Position numbers and translations under genes: made by a program. Source: Calliphora vicina (Eukaryota > Arthropoda > Insecta > Diptera > Calliphoridae). From it: 64,000 nucleotides of DNA. This document shows positions 45,370 to 56,839 of the stretch, piece after piece. Numbering within the stretch: position 1 is the stretch's first letter; every line of letters starts with the position of its first letter. The notes beneath the pieces were generated by a model. The model was given only the letters and a program-made list of their open reading frames with translations. It was not told the origin of the DNA and searched no databases. The stretch covers positions 23,285,167 through 23,349,166 of the forward strand of contig NC_088780.1 of the NCBI RefSeq assembly GCF_958450345.1. Direction: 5' to 3'.

Positions 45370-46568
45370 AATATGAAAAAAATCAATTTAAAAACATTTG
45401 TCTTGAGTTACAAAACATTTATTTTGATAAAAGGTTTTAAAGGAAAAGACCTAAGCTTTCTTTTGAGAAAAAAAATTAATAAAAAAAGAGTCCATTTTGG
45501 AAAAAAAAAGTCAAAAAGGTTTTTGATTTTTCAAAAAAAAGTAAAAAATTGTATGTCTTGAGTTACAAAACATTTTTTTATAGATATCCCACTCGCATCC
45601 CACTAAGCGACAAAAAGGGTGTTAAAGGAAAACACATAAGCTTTCTTCTGAGCAAAAAAAAAAATAAAAAAAGGGTTCATTTTTTTAAAAAAAGTCAACA
45701 AAGTTTTTGATTTTGCAAAAAAATTCAAAAATTTTAAATCTTGAGTTACAAAATATTTTTTTTGATAGATATCCCACTCGCATCCCACTAAGCGACCATA
45801 TAGGTCGCTTAGGAAAAGACCTAAGCTTTCTTAAAAAAAATAAGAAAAAAAAATAAAAAGGGCCCATTTTGATTTTTGATTTTTTGATTTTTCAAAAAAA
45901 AGTAAAAAATTGTATGTCTTGAGTTACAAAACATTTTTTTATAGATATCCCACTCGCATCCCACTAAGCGACAAAAAGGGTGTTAAAGGAAAACACATAA
46001 GCTTTCTTCTGAGCAAAAAAAAAATTAAAAAATGGGTCAATTTTTTTAAAAAAAGTCAACAAAGTTTTTGATTTTGCAAAAAAATTCAAAAATTTTAAAT
46101 CTTGAGTTACAAAATATTTTTTTTGATAGATATCCCACTCGCATCCCACTAAGCGACCATATAGGTCGCTTAGGAAAAGACCTAAGCTTTCTTAAAAAAA
46201 AAAAGAAAAAAAAATAAAAAGGGCCCATTTTGAAAAAAAAGTCAAAAATATTTTTGATTTAAAAAAAAAAAATCAAAAATATTTTATTAAATTTTTTTAA
46301 TTTTTTTTTCGAAAGATTGCATAAATAGCTATCTAAACTATTTGGGACACATTTTGCTAAGAACAATAGGTAATAAGTTATATCGATAAAAAAAAACACC
46401 TGTTTGGCCAAAATGTCAAATTTTGACCTACTATAACTCAGAGAGTTCTTGACCGATCTTGTTGTTGGTGTCCGAATTACTATCCAATAGAACTAACATT
46501 GGTGCAAATTTCATCGCGATCGGAAGACATCGATTTCAAAAGTTGGTTCACTTGACGTGAAATGCCCC
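45370..46568. repeat. Right terminal inverted repeat with 361-bp duplication
   Basis: Mirror of the left repeat. The block with two GATATCCCACTCGCATCCCA boxes, the CTAAGCGACC hairpin and GACCTAAGCTTTCTT occurs twice, offset by 361 bp (for example 45603-45788 and 45964-46149). It ends TTGGTTCACTTGACGTGAAA and TGCCCC. Confidence 0.8.
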
Positions 46569-46572
46569 ATAT

Positions 46573-47989
46573 GTTAAATAATATTTCACTACACAAAACC
46601 TATCTAACAATGATTTTCGCTGTGTCTTTTTGTATCACATTGACGAAAACTAAAAATGGCATTGTTTGAAAATTTACTGGTACTGACAACAAATTTTGAT
46701 GCATAATAGAACTAACAGTCATCAAATTAGAGCAAATTATAATTATATGAACAGCGTGTGATCAATACTTTTTGTATATTTAGAATACATTTTGACACGC
46801 ACCGTACAGCCTCTCTATTTCGCAACAACTGAAATTAGTTCTACAACCACCCAATACACATATTAAACCCTCTTTTTGTAAAAATAATATGTTTAATTAC
46901 GCCTGTTTGTCGGCAAGCGTGTAGTTTGCTTTGTTTTGTATTATTTTTGCGCACAAAAACAAAATGACAATTGTCGTATTACAAAGCACAAAAACAACAA
47001 TGCAGCATTATTTCCCGGCCTTACAAACAAACATATACACACGTACATACATACAGAGCTAATAAAACATAAACACACAAATAAACTCCTAAAGCTCTCA
47101 TACTCATAACACAGACACAGCCATTCACAAACACACACATAAAACCGGAAGTAGAAAACAAAGTTTTGTTAGGATTATTTGTATTTGTTTTTGTTTGCTT
47201 TATTGTGACATTGTTGTTGCTTTTACTTTTGTTTGGTATTGTTTATTTTTGTTTTAACAAAACAACATACGTTACGAAAAAAAGAAAATAAATAACACTA
47301 TTCTATGTATGTATATATGTATGCATTTATGTATGTTTATAAAGCTTATATAAACATAAGCAACAACAACAACAATGAAAGCAACACAAAAAGTGCACAC
47401 ATACTATGTACTCAACATGTGAATTCAGAAAAAAACTAACAGTTTTTTTGTTTTAATTTAAAATATAATAAAACGGTACAAAAAAAAGTACAAAGCAAAA
47501 CAAGTAGTGAAAAAAATAACATTAGTTATGTTAATTATATAACATACACTCACACTTTTCTATTTGTGTTAGTATTCAACTTTAAACAAATATTTTTGTG
47601 TATGTGTGTATAATATTAGTTTTATTTTAATACAAAGAGTCAGACACACTCGTTTATATAAAAAAAATACAAACATTTCAAAATGTTGCTCGAAAAATGT
47701 TGTTAAAAATTTTTAGTTAGAGTTTATATTTTTGCACACAAAATCTGCCTCACTCACACATTAATACCACAAATTAATAGTCTGAGTATTTCTATACATT
47801 AGGATTGGCCTTATTTTCACTTTTCGATATTCAGTGCCGCCAAGGAATAAAACTGTTTTCCGTCATCTAGAATGATGAAAATTCTACTAAAATATGATAA
47901 CGTTTAGAGGTTGCAAATTTTAGTTGAAGTTTCGCCTCAAAGATGCAATTTTTTCCAAAACATTTTTTCAAATCATAGATGTTTTAAAA
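46573..47989. other. No recognised gene
   Basis: AT-rich with CA-rich and ACATACATAC simple sequence. About 47795-47950 resembles the dispersed TTAGGATGG repeat (ATTAGGATTGGCC, TTTTCCGTCATCTAG). Confidence 0.5.
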
Positions 47990-49161
47990 AACAAGTAAGA
48001 AAGTATGGCCGGTCAAGCCCGACCATACAATATCCTATACTAAGTAAAAGAGCAAAAACATTTTTCTTTTAAAATTTCAATAATTTATATTGTTACGAAA
48101 TTGTACTTGAATTCAAATATAACGATTTTAACGGCTGATTTAAAAGTAGCATAATGTTTTCAAATAACAGTGCTGTAACATACCTGTGGGCATTATTAAA
48201 TAAAAGCTTTCAGTTGATTTGATCGTAAGTTGGCAACGCTGTATTCGATTTCGAATATTCAGTTAAAGAACATTGTAGAAAGTACACCACAGATGGCGTA
48301 TGTATTAGAAACCTCTAGACAGTTAAAGAGAAATCTAGAGTGCAGATGGCAGTGTTATAAATAGTAGCAGAGGTTGCAGTCGTTAGTGAGTTTATCAGAG
48401 ACGCTTTTCGAATAAACATCAACTTAGTGCCTTAAAGTGTGTTGTGTTTTTCAAGTAAATTCGTGTACATTATAAATTGTGTCTGTATTTCTGAGAATTT
48501 ATAAATGTGTATAAAAAACATTGAGTGGCTATTTAATTCTGTGGTTATTGTACATTTTGAATAAATAAAAAGTTGTTACAATTTTCAAACTACTAAACGG
48601 CTTTTATTTGCAATCAAAAGTATCCGGATTATTTAAAGGAAATAAACCAGCGTTTTGAAAAGCTTAAAACGTAACAATATTTTTGAGTGATTTTCGGAGG
48701 TGCGCTTATATGGGAGCTATGACCAATTATTTATCGATCACCATGAAATTAGGTCGTGTGATTTATGTCTATCTTAAAGTTATTTATGTTGTATTTGTGT
48801 GTATGCCAAAATTTTTAAGCGATTTATGCACGTTAAAGTGATTTCCGGAAGCGGGTCAATATGGGAGCTATGACTAATTGTGAACTGATCGTAACAAAAT
48901 TTGGTGACATGAATTTTGTATATATAAAACTTATTTGGAACGGAATTTGTGGACGTGCATAAAATTCTTAAAAATTTTGGCATACACACAAAATTCAACA
49001 TAAATAATTTTAAGATAGACATAAATCACACGACCTAATTTCATGGTGATCAGTCCATAATTGGTCATAGCTCCCATATAATTCGCACCTCCGAAAATCA
49101 CTCAAAAATATAAATTATTGAAATTTTAAAAGAAAAATGTTTGGCTTTCTTTCTTACTTGT
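47990..49161. repeat. P-family inverted pair (P7) with a solo LTR in one arm
   Basis: The left arm (+) starts AACAAGTAAGAAAGTATGG and reaches the second module at about 48953. The right arm (-) repeats the same start region reversed, ending CTTTCTTTCTTACTTG. Shared private variants (TATCTTAAAG, GTATGCCAAAATTTT) show the arms come from the same copy. Only the left arm contains the LTR at 48091-48676. Confidence 0.8.
48091..48676 (+). mobile_element. 586-bp solo LTR with ATAT duplication (Ty3/gypsy-like)
   Basis: Starts TGTTACGAAATTG and ends AAAACGTAACA. ATAT is duplicated (48087-48090, 48677-48680), and removing the insert recreates the P sequence AATTTATATTTTTGAGTG. A TATAAATA box is at 48356-48363, with a GC-richer leader after it, and AATAAATAAA is at 48560-48569. 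The 4-bp duplication and TGTTAC...GTAACA ends suit Ty3/gypsy elements. No internal domain is present. Confidence 0.85.
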
Positions 49162-50539
49162 ATTTATTTGTTTATATAATTAAAGTATAATGGCAATAAA
49201 ATGTAGTTATGTATTTATAAATGTTTGATTTCTTTTACTTCTGATTATTCTGCCTCATTGCCTTGGCTATTTACCCGTTGGGTGGGGTGGTATCGCCATT
49301 TTGGTCACTGTATAAATATTTAAGATAAAATATATATAGTAATAAGATATAAGCAAGATTGAAATAAGTACAGCCTACATATCTGACTATTTGAAACACG
49401 TACAAGTTTAAGAATATCGTTTATCGTTTTTAACAGAGAGCATATCAAAAAAAAGTGGTGGATAGTCCCCCTTCTACCCTACCTGGTATAGTCTATTACT
49501 TGTTTTTTTTTAGATATTGGTACTTTGATCCAAAACTTAAAATTTCAAATAAAATGAGCTACCTTTAAACGCTGTCCGATTTTGCATAAATATTCAATAT
49601 TTGCTTTCTAGATGACGAAGAACAATTCCAGACATTGGGACCATAAAAATTCTAATAAGAGCAAAATAGGGGTCATCCTAGTATACATACATTAATACAT
49701 AGTATATACGTTGTACTATAGTAATATAACTGTGGTTAAAGTGGTAATGAAATAAAAATGGTTGTAAAATGTATATTGTTTTCTATACTAAACAAACTTA
49801 AATTAAAGCTTAGCGAAACCTTATTATTATTTTTATAATTATATACCTATTAGTATAAAATTTCCTCCAGTAAATTGACTACAACATGAAGTTTTAACCA
49901 TAGCTGAAATCTTACTTCGGATTTCAGTAAATGAGTTTCTTGTCAATGTTATTAAGAAAATTATTAAAATAATAAATATATAAGAATTCAGTTGAAAAAT
50001 ATATAATTATCACAATCTTTATATTGCTGAAGATGTTTCATATAATTTCAGAGAATCATCTTCATTATATGCTTCTTTATTTCTTGAAGAAATATTAATG
50101 CCGCTTGTGGATGAGGTGAGTTTTTAAGATTCAGAGAATTATTAAAAGGTTGAAAATATAAAATATTCTTTTTCGAAACCACAGTAAAGCGATACATTTT
50201 TGCGAATAATTACAGACACTTATTCATATGTAACTACTTAAGTCAACACAAATGAATGTATGAGTAGTATCTTCATAAGAGTAGATTAGGGTTTGCAATA
50301 CTGTACTGGTATTGGAAAATTGGTATTTTGAATTTATAAACATTATAAATACCGAATGTGTGATTTAATGTGTTACTAAATATTAGAAAATAAGCTACGA
50401 AATATTTTGTTAAGATATAACAAATCTGTGACTAAAAAATAAATTTTTAAATCGGGTTTACCCCTAATCGGTACAGCCTCTGAAAATTACCATTTATTGG
50501 ACTAGAAAAGAATTTTTTAAATTTTGGTTTAAAATTTTT
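49162..50539. other. No recognised gene
   Basis: AT-rich, with a patch at 49250-49310 (GGTGGGGTGGTATCGCC) and a TTAGGATGG-family relic at about 49500-49690. The last part (50460-50540) begins to resemble Q. Confidence 0.45.
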
Positions 50540-51341
50540 TCGAAAATTTTAAAACAAAAAATTTCAAAATTTTTTTTTTCGAAATTGTTTTTTTAAAATT
50601 TTTTTTTTCAATTTTTTTTTGACAATCGATTTTAAATAGCAACCGATCCGGAAGAATTCCCGATATATTAATGTAGAGTCAGTTCGGGTAATATGGTATA
50701 GACGGGTAATGTGGTATAGCTACTTTTCTCTAAAACTAAGAGCATAGAAGTATCGGAGGAGTACCAACTGAAGAGTTTTATGATCTCAGATAATTAACAC
50801 TGCGTGAGTGCACTTCATTTTTGCAGGTCATAAAAATAGTCAATTGTAAAAAATCAGCGTGATGTTGTGGTAGACTTTTTGTTGTGATCTTTTAGAAACT
50901 TTTTTCTAAAATCACGTGTTTTAAACTTCATTAATTTAATTTTAAAGTCAAATGGGAATATTTTGCTATTGAAGAACACATGCAACAATACAGAATATTT
51001 AGTGTATATGTTTAATTTTACAATAATTTCAGTAAACCACTTGGTCGACTAATGTGGTATAGCTAAAGAATGTCGAACAAAAAATATGCCAAAGAAAGTT
51101 GAAGTAAGAAAATGGACAGTAGAAGATTTGGAGAAAGCTATATGAGCTATTAGAAACAACGAGTTGGACATTATTTTCGCATCAGTCATTCAATATCTCC
51201 TACGAAGCGAAGAATGTATTGAGGAGCTTCTGGTAAGCTTGGTCAGCCGCCAACTTTAACCACATCCATTGAAGATGATTTAAGTAAAACGCAACTCATT
51301 TACTAATTAAAATAGTATGCATCGGTTATGTGGTTTAGTAT

Positions 51342-51830
51342 AGTGGCGGCATGGTGTAGTAGTTATAGTGCTTGCCTACAAAACCAAGCACCCCAGGTTC
51401 GATCCCTGGCAGAGGACGAAAAATTTAAATCATGGTTTTCGAGTTTTTAAAATTAACCTCCCTCTAAAAAATCCATCCAAGAAGTCTACCAGGAAAAGAG
51501 GATAACATCATGGAAAAGGTCAAGCAGCCCGCCACCCCCTGGAAGAAAAAGGTAGGAATCAAAGATCAGCAAGGTTAACCCACAACTACACCAAATACAC
51601 AGAGGGAGTTGTTTCTAGACAACGACAGATGGCAGCACCATTATCCTAGACTAGCTACAGCAGACCAATCATCTACTTAGCTGGATCAACAACCGATTAA
51701 CGAAACTGACTCAAGGCAATAACAACAATCGATTGAATCCTTATGGCAACATCATACATCCGAAGACCCGCTACAACAGACCAATCATCTACTTAGCCGG
51801 AGCAACAACCGTTTAAACTGATACAAATAA
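51342..51830 (+). mobile_element. tRNA-derived SINE candidate
   Basis: The head has an A-box-like TGGTGTAGTAGTTATAGTG (from 51352) and a B box GGTTCGATCCC (51396-51406) in a CCAGG-loop-CCTGG arm. The middle arm GTGCTTG...CAAGCAC pairs like an enlarged anticodon stem. A real tRNA is unlikely: the acceptor stem does not close and the middle loop is too large. A GC-richer body follows with CCGCCACCCCCTGG. A segment CAGACCAATCATCTACTTAG is present twice, 117 bp apart. The 3' end is uncertain. Confidence 0.6.
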
Positions 51831-52149
51831 TAACAATGGATTTAATGGCAATATCGTACATGGAGTTGCACGATACTCAAATAATTAGGACAGTGCAATC
51901 TACATGTGAAATACATGAAAAACAACTACTTCATAATGTAGAAAAAAAAATGTCGTTAAGTATACCACATTACCCGCCAATTTTTTCAATGGCTTGTTTT
52001 TGGGTTTTTTCTCTTTTTCCCCAATTTCTCTGAAACTTGAACTTAAAAGACTTTTTCATTTTCATGGATGTAAACCTAACACTTGTAGTAGAACACCAGT
52101 TAAGAACTGTTCCAATCAAATTAAGATTCTAAAAATTATAGTCAAATAA

Positions 52150-52888
52150 AAATAAGTAAGAAAGTATAGTCGGTCAAGCCCGACCATATAATTCCCTACA
52201 CTAAGTAAAAGAGCAAAAACATTTTTCTTTTAAAAATTCAATAATTTATATTTTTGAGTGATTTTCGGAATTGGGCCATATATAGGGGCTATGGACAATT
52301 ATGCACCGATCACCATGAAATTAGGTCGTGTGATTTATGTCTATATGAAAGTTTACTATGTTGAATTTTGTTTGTATACCAATATTTTTAAGCGATTTAT
52401 GCACGTTAAAGTGATTTTCAGAAGCGGGTCTATATGGGACCTATATTATGGACCGATCATAGCAAAATTTGGTGACACGAATATTGTATATATAAAACTT
52501 ATTTGGGGCGCAATTTGTAGAGATATTTATATAAATTAAACATTTATGACCGATAAAGTCCAATTTCGGAAGGACATTTGTATGGGGGCTAGGTGAAATA
52601 ATGGACCGATTTCAGCCAGTCTCAATAGGCTAGGGCCTTGGGCCAAAAAACTGTATATACCAAATTTTATCGAAATATCTTCAAAATTGCGACCTGTACT
52701 CTGCGCACAAAGTTTACATGGACAGCCAGCCAACCAGCCAGATGGACGGACACTGTTTAATCGACTCAGAAAGTGATTCTAAGTCTATCGATCGACTTTA
52801 AGGTGGGTGTTAGACTAATATTTTTGGACGTTACAAACATCTGCACAAACGCATAATACCCTCACCACTATGGTGGTGTAGGGTATAA
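52150..52888 (+). repeat. P-family repeat (P8), near full length
   Basis: Starts AATAAGTAAGAAAGTATAG with the GGTCAAGCCCGACC hairpin and ends GGTGGTGTAGGGTATAAA. It has three modules, a CCAGCCAACCAGCCAG tract and an ATCGACTCAGAAAGTG segment. It lies just inside the right end of the pogo-like element. Confidence 0.85.
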
Positions 52889-53116
52889 ATATGTATACCA
52901 CATTACCCGAACTTACTCTATCAATCATGTTTGTAGGTTATTTTGGGGGCTACAGTTGATTTCAACATGCAGACGGACAGGCGGACATGGCTATATCGAC
53001 TTCGCTATCTATAACTATCCAGAATATATATACTTGGTGGGGTCGCAAATGAAAAATGTAGAAATTAAGACAACAATATATTGTTACAAAGAACAAAGTA
53101 TAATTTTTCACCTGTG

Positions 53117-53836
53117 CACATTGTGTAAAACACAAATCTAGCTGGACAAAATTAAAAAATAAATGTCTGGCAACATTCCTTCTGATCATTTAATGAGCTT
53201 CTCAATACAATAGGGAACTGTAATTCATGTTTTGTTTTTTTGGTTTTTAGCTCCGATTAGGAAAAACTAAGATTTAAAGTCAGCTGTTGTCAACAGGTAC
53301 ATTAAGATTTCAAAGAGAAGTGTATTTTTTGTGTGACTTTGGTTTATGGTTAAAAAGGCTACGGTGATTTTATTGTCATAATTTTTTTATATTATTATTA
53401 AGCTCTATTTCAGGGAAATATGCAACAATTTTCATTTAATTATTTCCATTGTAAGTATTAAAAAAACTATTTTTTGTGAGAAGATCAGAAATTGGAAAAA
53501 ATAAAATATTTCCTTTTTTCAAGTAGAGTTAAAGCTGTATATTCCGCATAATTCCGCTGTAAAACTATATTTGGGTTAATCTGTCAAGTGTTCAATTCAA
53601 GGTAAATCAAAAACATCTTGCACATTTTTGCGACCGCCATACATTTTTTCACTTTTCCAGTATGACTTCTACTTTTTCACGAAAGAAAATTTTTGAAGAA
53701 TGGGTAAAAACTCCCAAAATACATTGCGAAAAAAAGAGTTGTTTTTTATAATCGTTTATATATTTGAACTCATTAAAGTGAACCCAACGTGATTTATTAA
53801 TTTTGTCCAGTTAGATTTGCGATCTACCACACTGTG
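53117..53836. mobile_element. 720-bp Transib-like non-autonomous element
   Basis: Left end CACATTG, 22-bp spacer, ACAAAATTA; right end read inward CACAGTG, 23-bp spacer, ACAAAATTA. The spacers share CAAATCTA(G/A)CTGG, so the termini are true inverted repeats of about 45 bp. The 5-bp CTGTG is duplicated at 53112-53116 and 53837-53841. Same heptamer and GGACAAAA block as the element at 37728-40773, otherwise different sequence. Non-coding. Confidence 0.7.
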
Positions 53837-53841
53837 CTGTG

Positions 53842-55599
53842 CTTAAATACAAAAACAATGTTTAATTTGATTTCAACATTTTATTAAAAATCGAAACTTT
53901 TAATAAAATGTTCAAATTTGCAGTATTTTCGTTTAGGACAACGGAGAACAATTTCAAACACTGTGAACAATAAAATTCCAAAAAGGACAAATTAAGGGCC
54001 ACTCTAGTCTCCATACATCAATTTCCGAACAACAAAATTCGGTATTAAGAACCCTAGTATGTATAGGTTATTCATGTACAGCAAATAAGCATTTCCTACT
54101 CATACAAAAACACGCAAACAAATTTACACATATACATTAACTTACACAAATACTTTTATACAAGCACATATAAGCATAAATACACATACTCCTATATATA
54201 CATATATGGGCAATTCCACGAGAATGAAAACCACGACTGAAAAAACAAAAACTTAAAATATTTTTTCAAGATTATCTGAGTAGAAGAAACACTAAAATGT
54301 TATTTTGTGAAAGTATTTAGAGCTTAAGTATTACGATATTTTAAAGCAAAAAAAATTTTTTAAACTGACTTTATTTAATTTAATTTTTTTTCTTTAAAAT
54401 ATAGTACCCTCTGATTGGAACAGAAAGACCAAATTATTTTTCAGATACTCTTATTTATGCAAAATCTATTCCACTCTATAGGTGTACAAATGTCGCGTAC
54501 GATGACATGGAACTACCCATATGTATTTTTATACTAGTGAAAAGTTTGGTTCGTTGCTTTCAACTTAAATTGACAAAAGTATTAAAAATAATTTATTTAA
54601 AGGTAGATAGATGTGTTCACTCGGCAAATGTATCTATATGAATGTATGTTTGGGTTCTGTTTTTGTTGTTTGTTATTATTGTTATGTGTTGTCTTTAGTT
54701 GAAGGTTTATTTAAGATCATTATTAGCATGTGTATGTATCAGTGTGTGTTTATTTGGTTTTGTTTATTTGTAGGTGTATTTGTACAACATTACACAATGT
54801 GTGTAAAATACTCAGTGTTGGTAATTGGTTTAACATATTTATGTTTCTTTACACACACTCATACATTTATATGTAGATGCTTACATCCGTTTCTCTTTTT
54901 TTTTTTTTGTTAATTTCAAAAAACTTTGTTATCCTAAAAGGTTGATCAAATAATCAGCCATGTAATGTTTTTGCCTCAAAAGTGAAAAAAGAAATAAAAA
55001 CATAAATAAACAGCAGAAATAATCTGAAGGCTTTTACAACTTAGTCAGTGTATTAAGCCACTGAGTGTATAACCAACAATAAATTGACTGGGTTGTGGAA
55101 TTATTTTTTTCTTTTTTTTATTTGTTTCGTTTTCCTGGGAGTAATATAATGATTTATTTAGTGCTTTTTTGTGTGAAATTGTCTGCATGGAAATTCAAAA
55201 GGAACTCGAAAGATATTATGTATTTGAAGCTGTTGGCAAAAAAAGTGTTAAAGGTAGAAAAATTAAATAAACAAGTCTAGTTCTAAGTAGTTGCTTTTAA
55301 TAGTTTGTTGACCTCAGAATGTTTTGACTTAAAATTGAAATAAATGTATAAATTTCTATTAAGAACACTTTTAGTTTAGAATAATACCATAAAATAACGA
55401 ATACATATTTTTTAAATCTCCACATGTATGTATAATAGGATAGCTCTAATTTTGCACCTTTTGGATTTTCGATTCTATCAAAGTCTGAAATTGTGGAGAA
55501 AAAAATCCAATTACCAATAGTTTTTGTATGTGATTTTACCACAGATACATATTTAAAAATAAATATTTCTGACATCGTTAACCCATTACAATTTTATAG
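53842..55599. other. No recognised gene
   Basis: About 53870-54020 is a TTAGGATGG-family relic (GGCCACTCTAGTCTCCATAC). The rest is AT-rich with GT-rich simple sequence; the 100-codon frame at 54611-54913 is C/V/Y/F low complexity. Confidence 0.5.
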
Positions 55600-56834
55600 C
55601 AAAACAACTATGACAGCTATATTCGGCTGTGCCGAATCTTATATACCCTCCACCAAATTATACTTCAAAATAAAAATGTTAAATATGTTTAGGTAACAAA
55701 AATTGTGAGTCAAAATCGAGATGTAATATCTGTAGAAAAATAAATAGTGAGCAGCTTACACAAAACCTTAGTTCTAACGTAAAACATGGCGATGGGTATT
55801 TGATGGTGTGGGTGTGTTGTGGGCTGTATGTTAGCTCCAGGACCAGGCAATCTTGTATTCATTGCAATTACAATGAACAGCCGAGTCTACTTACAAATTT
55901 TAAAGGACAATCTGAAAGTAAGTGCTAAAAAATTAGGTCCTGTAACACCATGGGTCGTTCAGAAAGACAATGACCCACAATGCTAAGGTGTGACTATTGT
56001 TTGACATGCCTAAGCAGTTTTATTCACCTTCGTAATCTCCAGTCCTTAACTCAATAGAGTTCCTGTCGGAAATTTTAGACCGGAATATTGGAAAATGAAG
56101 CATTTTATCTAATTACGAACTCCGTACTCTCTTTAATGGAAGAGATGGGTGAATTTACTAAAGATATAACTGAATATCTTGGAAACTTTATGAAAAGGCA
56201 ACTAGAGACTGTAATTAAGCTAAATGGGGACCAACAAAATATAAACTTTTTATTTTCGGTTTTTGGTGATTTAAAATAGAGCGCTAAGTATTAACTGTAT
56301 ACTAAATTCTGACTGTTTTTTTTAGGTACTTTTCTCTTTTTCTCATAAATTTTTCACGAAATCAATTTTACTTGACAAAGTTTTTTAAAATAATAAAAGA
56401 TTAAACTCTAAATTTAATTTTAAGTTTAATCAAACTTATATATTTCTTTCTATAATTAAAATATTTAGCTTCATAGATGAAAATACTTGCTGTATACTAA
56501 ATTTTGACTTTGACTGTAGGACAACAATAGGTAAAAAATCGAGGTTGTCCTGGTTTTTTAATTATATCTCAGCCATTTATGGACCGATTTTCTCGATATT
56601 AAATAGCAAACGAGCCGAAACAATTCCGGAGATATTGATGTATGTGAGTTATTTTTTGGGGCTTCGGAAAGTTGATTTCAACAGACAGACAGACGGACAT
56701 GGCTTAATCGACTTCGCTATCTATAAGGATCCAGAATATATATTATTTATAGGGTCGGAAAATTATATTGTGGAAATTGCAAACGGAATGACAAACTTAT
56801 ATATACCCTTCTCACGAAGGTGAAGGGTATAAAA
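55600..56834 (+). repeat. Q-family repeat (Q6) split by a Tc1-like relic
   Basis: Left part has TATATTCGGCTGTGCCGAATC, TATATACCCTCCACC. The right part after about 56518 has GTTGTCCTGGTTTTT, GGACCGATTTTCTCG, ACAGACGGACATGGCTTAAT and ends ACGAAGGTGAAGGGTATA. Confidence 0.75.
55695..56517 (+). pseudogene. Tc1-like transposase relic
   Basis: Across frames one can read HGDGYLMVWVC, PGNLVFI, TMNSRVYLQILKDNLKVSA, KLGPVTPWVVQKDNDP (second catalytic Asp region) and, after a break, NSIEF (third catalytic residue region). This order is the central and C-terminal part of a Tc1-type transposase. The right end inverted, ACAGTCAAAGTCAAAATTT, is a typical Tc1-family terminus with TA next to it. The left terminus is missing. 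Confidence 0.7.
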
Positions 56835-56839
56835 ATCAT

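Larger units (their letters stand above)
41904..46568 (-). mobile_element. 4.7-kb DNA transposon with very long inverted repeats
   Basis: Termini GGGGCATTTCACGTCAAGTG (left) and the exact inverse (right). Inverted repeats run about 690 bp on the left and about 1.2 kb on the right, where a 361-bp duplication lengthens them. ATAT flanks both ends (41900-41903, 46569-46572), although TA with a T/A-extended terminus fits too. The only gene is a large transposase-like frame on the minus strand, broken by a solo LTR. Long inverted repeats with 4-bp AT-rich duplications are reported for Sola elements, but the superfamily is not established here. Confidence 0.8.
50676..52918 (+). mobile_element. Pogo-like DNA transposon relic with TA duplication
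   Basis: Termini GAGTCAGTTCGGGTAATATG (left) and, inverted, GAGTAAGTTCGGGTAATGTG (right), flanked by TA at 50674-50675 and 52919-52920. GGGTAATGTGGTATA recurs just inside both ends. From 51086 the frame reads MPKKVEVRKWTVEDLEKAI, a stop, AIRNNELDIIFASV, and after a frameshift GKLGQPPTLTTSIEDD. This matches the N-terminal helix-turn-helix of pogo/Tigger transposases followed by the G..G.PP.L linker. The catalytic domain is missing; a SINE and a P copy lie inside. Confidence 0.75.
50540..53070 (+). repeat. Q-family repeat (Q5) split by a pogo-like element
   Basis: Left part: T/A homopolymers, CGATTTTAAATAGCAACCGA, CCCGATATATTAATG. Right part after 52918: TTTTGGGGGCTACAGTTGAT, AGACGGACAGGCGGACATGG, TATATCGACTTCGCTATCTA. 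The two halves join at TA, the pogo target. Both Q ends are lost. Confidence 0.7.

Noticed and set aside
45603..46228. Paired 60-61-codon minus-strand frames (GCEWDIYQKKYF)
   Set aside because: They are translations of the duplicated terminal inverted repeat and recur at 59548-59760 for the same reason.
54611..54913. 100-codon plus-strand frame
   Set aside because: Translation of GT-rich simple sequence; no domain.
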